NCBI GenBank assembly: GCA_001604565.1
Contig: LVBV01000037.1
Location: forward strand, 1 to 51,933
Origin: Puniceicoccales bacterium Verruco_01
Lineage (GTDB): Bacteria > Verrucomicrobiota > Verrucomicrobiia > Opitutales > Oceanipulchritudinaceae
Length of the DNA: 51,933 nucleotides
Direction: 5' to 3'
Of the stretch, positions 48,269 through 51,933 are shown piece after piece. Below the pieces are notes generated by a model. The model did not search any database, was not told where the DNA came from, and saw only the letters and a list, made by a program, of their open reading frames with translations. Made by a program: the position numbers and the translations under genes. Each line of letters starts with the position of its first letter. Position 1 is the stretch's first letter.

Positions 48269-50815
48269 ATGAAGACCCTCATCATTGCAGAAAAACCGAG
48301 CGTGGCGCGCGACATCGCGGCGGCTCTCGGCGTGAAGAAAAAGGTGGGGGACTATCTGGAGGACGATCGCTACGTGATTGGCAACGCCGTGGGTCACCTC
48401 GTGGAGCTTTTGATGCCCGAGGACATCGACCCGAAGCTGCGCCGCTGGAAGATGGATTCGCTCCCCATCATCCCGAAGGAATTCGACGTGAAGCCGATCG
48501 AGAAGACCAAGGACGTCTTTGCCGGCCTCAAGAAGCAGATGGCACGCAAGGATGTGACGGAGCTCATCAACGCCTGCGACGCGGGCCGCGAGGGCGAGCT
48601 CATCTTTAGTTACATCACCCAAGCCGCGGGCTGCAAGAAGCCCGTCAAGCGCCTCTGGATGCAGAGCATGACGCGCAAAGGCATCCTCGACGCCTTTGAA
48701 CACCTGCGCGAGGGAGGCGAGATGCAGGCCCTCGACGGCGCGGCCCGCTGCCGCAGCGAGGCGGACTGGCTCATCGGCATCAACGGCACGCGCGCGATCA
48801 CCGCCCGTATGTTCGGCAACCGTCCGGGCAAGGCCGCCACGGTGGGAAGGGTGCAGACCCCGACCCTCGCCCTCGTCGTGGAGAGGGAGCGTGCCATCCG
48901 GAACTTCGTCCCGAAGGATTACTGGCGCCTCAAGGGAATTTTCGACATCGCCTCGGGCCGGTACGAGGGCGTGTACCAGAAGCCCAACTTCAAGAAGGCC
49001 AATGGCGAGGAAGGTGACGACCGCGCCGACCGCCTCTGGGAGCAGGCGCAGGCCGACGCCATCCTTGCGGAGGCCTCCGCCGCGAAAACCGCCGAAGTTG
49101 CCGAGGAAAAGAAGCGCACGCGGCAGAGCTCTCCGCGCTTGTACGACCTGACCACCCTCCAGCGCGAGGCGAACAACCGCTATGGCATGTCCGCTGGCGG
49201 GACGCTCCGCGCCGCGCAGAGCCTTTACGAGAAGCACAAACTCCTCACCTACCCGCGCACGGATTCCCGCACCCTGCCGGAGGATTACGTGCCCGTCTGC
49301 AAGGCGGTGATGGGGAACCTCGCGACCGGCTCTTCCGAGAGCCGCGACGGCCTCTCCCCGCACGCCGCGAAGGCCCTCGACGAGGGCATGATCCGCTTCG
49401 ACAAGCGCATTTTTGACAACGCGGGAGTCTCGGACCACTTCGCCATCATCCCGACCGAGGCGAGCGCCGACGGCAAGAAGCTCTCCGGCGACGAGGCCCG
49501 CATCTACGACATGGTGGCGCGGCGCTTCATCGCGGCGTTTTACCCGGCGGCGGAATTCGACGTGACGACCCGCATCACCACGGTGGCGGGCCACGCCTTC
49601 CGCACGGAGGGCAAGGTGCTGGTTTTCGCGGGCTGGCTGGACGTGTACGGACGCACGGGCGCCAAGGACGAACTGCCCGCCCTCACGCCCGCCGACGGCA
49701 GGCCGCCGCTCGCGAAGGTGGCCGGGCTCGAAAAGCTCGCCGAGGCGACGCGTCCGCCCGCGCGCTACACGGAAGCGACGCTGCTCACCGCGATGGAAAC
49801 CGCGGGCAAGGATTTGGACGACGAGGAACTCGTGGAGGCGATGAAGGAGAAGGGTCTCGGCACCCCCGCCACACGCGCGCAGACGATCGACCACCTCATC
49901 AACGAGCAGTACATGGAGCGTCAGGGCCGCGACCTCGTGCCGACCGGCAAGGCCGAGGGCCTCATCGATTTCCTTTGCGCGATCGAGATCCACGGCCTTG
50001 TCTCCGCACGCCTGACCGGCGAGTGGGAATACAGGCTCGGGCAGATCGAACTGGGCCGCCTCTCGCGGGAAACCTTCATGAAGGGCATCCGCGAGTATGC
50101 CGAGAAGATCGTCGGCAAGGCCAAGGCCTACACGGAGGCCGCCGACGAGCTCAAGGAAACTGCGATCGTGAGTCCCACGGACGGCAAGCCCCTCATGGAG
50201 GGCCTTCGCGCCTACAAGAGCCAGGACGGCGTCCTCACCATTTACAAGACGATCGCCAGCCGCCTGCTCTCCCCCGCCGAGGTGGAGGCCCTTGTCACCA
50301 AGGGGCAGGTGGGCCCGCTCGACGGCTTCCGTTCCAAGATGGGGCGGCCCTTCAGCGCCATTCTGCGCTTGGAGGAGGGCAAGGTGACCTTCCTCTTCGA
50401 CAACACTCCGCGTCCCGCCACTCCCAATGCGGACGGCACGCCTGCCGAGGGCGAAAACGGCGAGGCCGCCGCGCCGCTCGATTTGGACAAGCTGCCGGTC
50501 GTGGGCGTCAATCCCCGCGACGGCACGCCGATGCACGAAGCGCCGAACGCCTTTGTCAGCGCCAGTTACGCGAAGGGCGACAAGGAGAAGGGCCTGCGCA
50601 TCTCCCGCAAGATCCTCGGCAAGGTGATCCCTACCGAGGAGGCGAAAAAGCTCTTCGCCAACGGCGAGACCGGCGTCATCGACGGCTTCGTCTCCAAGCG
50701 CACGCACCGTCCCTTCAAGGCGATTCTCGTCCTCGACGTAAAGAAGGGCGGCATCTCCTTCAAGTTCCCGCCAAGGGAGCCCTCCGCAAAGAAGGCCCCG
50801 GCGAAGAAGGCGTAG
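48269..50815 (+). CDS. topB: DNA topoisomerase III (type IA)
   Basis: The 848-aa enzyme relaxes and decatenates DNA by passing strands through a single-strand break. Seen: Toprim start MKTLIIAEKPSVARDIAAAL, acidic motif CDAGREGELIF as in TopB, CRSEADWLIGINGTRA, GRVQTPTLALVVERER, and the active-site Tyr in LLTYPRTDSRTLPEDY. The C-terminus has at least two similar beta modules (GPLDGFRSKMGRPFSAIL and GVIDGFVSKRTHRPFKAIL) and a Lys/Ala tail (AKKAPAKKA) for DNA contact. The architecture matches Firmicute-type TopB rather than TopA with zinc ribbons. RecQ, its usual functional partner, is encoded about 9 kb away in the window. Confidence 0.92.
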   Translation: MKTLIIAEKPSVARDIAAALGVKKKVGDYLEDDRYVIGNAVGHLVELLMPEDIDPKLRRWKMDSLPIIPKEFDVKPIEKTKDVFAGLKKQMARKDVTELINACDAGREGELIFSYITQAAGCKKPVKRLWMQSMTRKGILDAFEHLREGGEMQALDGAARCRSEADWLIGINGTRAITARMFGNRPGKAATVGRVQTPTLALVVERERAIRNFVPKDYWRLKGIFDIASGRYEGVYQKPNFKKANGEEGDDRADRLWEQAQADAILAEASAAKTAEVAEEKKRTRQSSPRLYDLTTLQREANNRYGMSAGGTLRAAQSLYEKHKLLTYPRTDSRTLPEDYVPVCKAVMGNLATGSSESRDGLSPHAAKALDEGMIRFDKRIFDNAGVSDHFAIIPTEASADGKKLSGDEARIYDMVARRFIAAFYPAAEFDVTTRITTVAGHAFRTEGKVLVFAGWLDVYGRTGAKDELPALTPADGRPPLAKVAGLEKLAEATRPPARYTEATLLTAMETAGKDLDDEELVEAMKEKGLGTPATRAQTIDHLINEQYMERQGRDLVPTGKAEGLIDFLCAIEIHGLVSARLTGEWEYRLGQIELGRLSRETFMKGIREYAEKIVGKAKAYTEAADELKETAIVSPTDGKPLMEGLRAYKSQDGVLTIYKTIASRLLSPAEVEALVTKGQVGPLDGFRSKMGRPFSAILRLEEGKVTFLFDNTPRPATPNADGTPAEGENGEAAAPLDLDKLPVVGVNPRDGTPMHEAPNAFVSASYAKGDKEKGLRISRKILGKVIPTEEAKKLFANGETGVIDGFVSKRTHRPFKAILVLDVKKGGISFKFPPREPSAKKAPAKKA

Positions 50816-50897
50816 GGAGCGCTCCGATACACCTCTGCGGACAGGCATTCGCCCATGATGTGTTGAAATCGAGGGTGCTTCGTGCTTGCATTATTGC

Positions 50898-51933
50898 ATG
50901 AACGCAAGACTCCTGCCCCTTCTTTTCTGCATCCCAATTCTGTTTCTTTCCTCCTGCGCGACAGAACCGCCGATCTGTGCGGCAACGCGGAGCGGCGATC
51001 TTGCGGGCGTGAAAAACGCCATCGACAAGGACAGAAACGCCGTCTCAGCGCGAGGTCTCGGCGGGGCGACGCCGCTTTTACTCGCTTCGTTTTACGGCAG
51101 CATGGATCAGGCCCAGTTTCTTCTGGAGAAAGGGGCAAAAGTGGACGTCGGAGCCAGCGACGGCACGACACCCCTCATCGCAGCTGCCGAACAGGGCCAT
51201 GCCGACATCGTGGAACTTCTTCTTGCGCAGGGAGCCTCTGTCAATGCGAGGGAGCGTCTCCACGGTGTTTCGGCCCTCTGGTTTGCCTCCTCGCGCGGAC
51301 ATCACGATATCGTGGCCTTGCTCCTCGAACACGGCGCGGACGTCAACGCCTCGGATAGAAGCGGCGTGACGCCCCTTCTGATTGCCGCCGAGAAGGGGCA
51401 CGACATCATCGTCCGATTGCTTCTCAATGCGGGCGCCAAGCCCGACAGCGTGGCCAATGACGGTTACTCGCCTCTTTTTTCCGCCGCGCAGCAAGGCTAT
51501 TCAAAGATCGTCAGTCTCCTTGCGGAAAAGGGTGCGGACGTCAACCGCCTCGACGACCGGGGGGCTACGCCGCTCATCATGACCGCGAACAACGGTCATC
51601 CGGACGCCGCAAAGATCCTCCTAGAGCACGGTGCGAATCCGAACCTCCGCAAGGATGCGAACCATGCGACACCTCTCATGGTCGCCATCTCGCATGGTAA
51701 TGACGACATCGCCCGAATGCTCCTCGATGCTGGAGCGGACGTGAACGCCACCTCCAACGGTGGATACACAGCGTTTCTTGTCGCCTGCGGTTCGAGTAAC
51801 GAGAAGCTGCTCGTCCTTCTGCTGGAAAAGGGGGCGAAGCTCGATGCTTCCACAAAGGATGGAATGACCGCACTTAACAGTCTGCTGAAAAAGTTCTGTT
51901 CGGCGCTGATGATGGCACCAGTTTCTCAAATCT
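50898..51933 (+). CDS. Ankyrin-repeat lipoprotein (3' end beyond window)
   Basis: The frame is open from ATG 50898 to the window end (345 codons seen). It starts with a lipoprotein signal, MNARLLPLLFCIPILFLSSC, with the lipobox LSSC, so it should be anchored to a membrane on the periplasmic side. At least eight ankyrin repeats follow, about 33 residues each, for example GTTPLIAAAEQGHADIVELL, GVTPLLIAAEKGHDIIVRLL, GATPLIMTANNGHPDAAKIL and ATPLMVAISHGNDDIARMLL. It is a protein-contact scaffold; the partner is unknown. It follows topB by 82 bp. The gene is incomplete here. Confidence 0.85.
   Translation, partial: MNARLLPLLFCIPILFLSSCATEPPICAATRSGDLAGVKNAIDKDRNAVSARGLGGATPLLLASFYGSMDQAQFLLEKGAKVDVGASDGTTPLIAAAEQGHADIVELLLAQGASVNARERLHGVSALWFASSRGHHDIVALLLEHGADVNASDRSGVTPLLIAAEKGHDIIVRLLLNAGAKPDSVANDGYSPLFSAAQQGYSKIVSLLAEKGADVNRLDDRGATPLIMTANNGHPDAAKILLEHGANPNLRKDANHATPLMVAISHGNDDIARMLLDAGADVNATSNGGYTAFLVACGSSNEKLLVLLLEKGAKLDASTKDGMTALNSLLKKFCSALMMAPVSQI

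Overview
The window is a GC-rich stretch of bacterial chromosome of about 52 kb, densely packed with housekeeping genes. I see no transposase, integrase, phage gene or CRISPR array. LpxK (lipid A synthesis), lipoprotein and secretion signals, and an outer-membrane style TPR protein point to a Gram-negative cell. A very large GreA-family protein (about 626 aa, the architecture known from Chlamydiae and Verrucomicrobiota), a tiny basic mS38/COX24-like protein and an RpoD without a recognisable region 1.1 suggest the PVC superphylum, most likely Verrucomicrobiota. That placement is inference from gene types, not from a search.

Layout. 1-5.4 kb: small basic ribosomal-type protein, dihydrolipoyl dehydrogenase, secreted GH27 alpha-galactosidase, a DEDDy 3'-5' exonuclease and carA. 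5.4-13.7 kb: feoA/feoB ferrous iron uptake (minus strand, with an intrinsic terminator between them), an Amt ammonium transporter, a lytic transglycosylase, pyruvate phosphate dikinase and tRNA-Leu(UAA). 13.8-18.2 kb: a QueG-Smr fusion, a ribbon-helix-helix regulator, a Nudix hydrolase, the main sigma factor and an unknown acidic protein. 18.2-26.4 kb: the large GreA-like factor, RsmB, a membrane protein with a HAD phosphatase, an exported protein pair and an NtrC-type regulator. 26.4-31.8 kb: a minus-strand operon of CPA-type antiporter, enolase, membrane-anchored tyrosine phosphatase, MFS transporter and metallophosphoesterase, headed by an RNA leader that resembles the crcB (fluoride) riboswitch. 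32-41 kb: FolE2, phosphatidylserine decarboxylase, GNAT, TyrS, phosphofructokinase, RecQ, and a methyltransferase coupled to an FkbO/Hyg5-like chorismatase. 41-52 kb: PurU, CarB, LpxK, PanD, a class V aminotransferase, topoisomerase III and the start of an ankyrin-repeat lipoprotein that runs off the end.

How the genes fit together. Most are core metabolism and information processing: glycolysis and gluconeogenesis (pfkA, eno, ppdK), carbamoyl phosphate (carA, carB), folate and one-carbon (folE2, purU), pantothenate (panD), envelope (lpxK, psd) and tRNA/rRNA modification (queG, rsmB). The most notable items are three. First, the probable fluoride-responsive operon: enolase is the classic fluoride target, and the leader can switch between a crcB-like pseudoknot and a hairpin that hides the ribosome binding site. 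Second, a perfect 36-bp tandem duplication in rpoD doubles the 12-residue sigma-finger segment (region 3.2). Third, a chorismatase-family enzyme is translationally coupled to a methyltransferase. Start codons were chosen by family alignment and ribosome binding sites, so several differ from the longest open frame.
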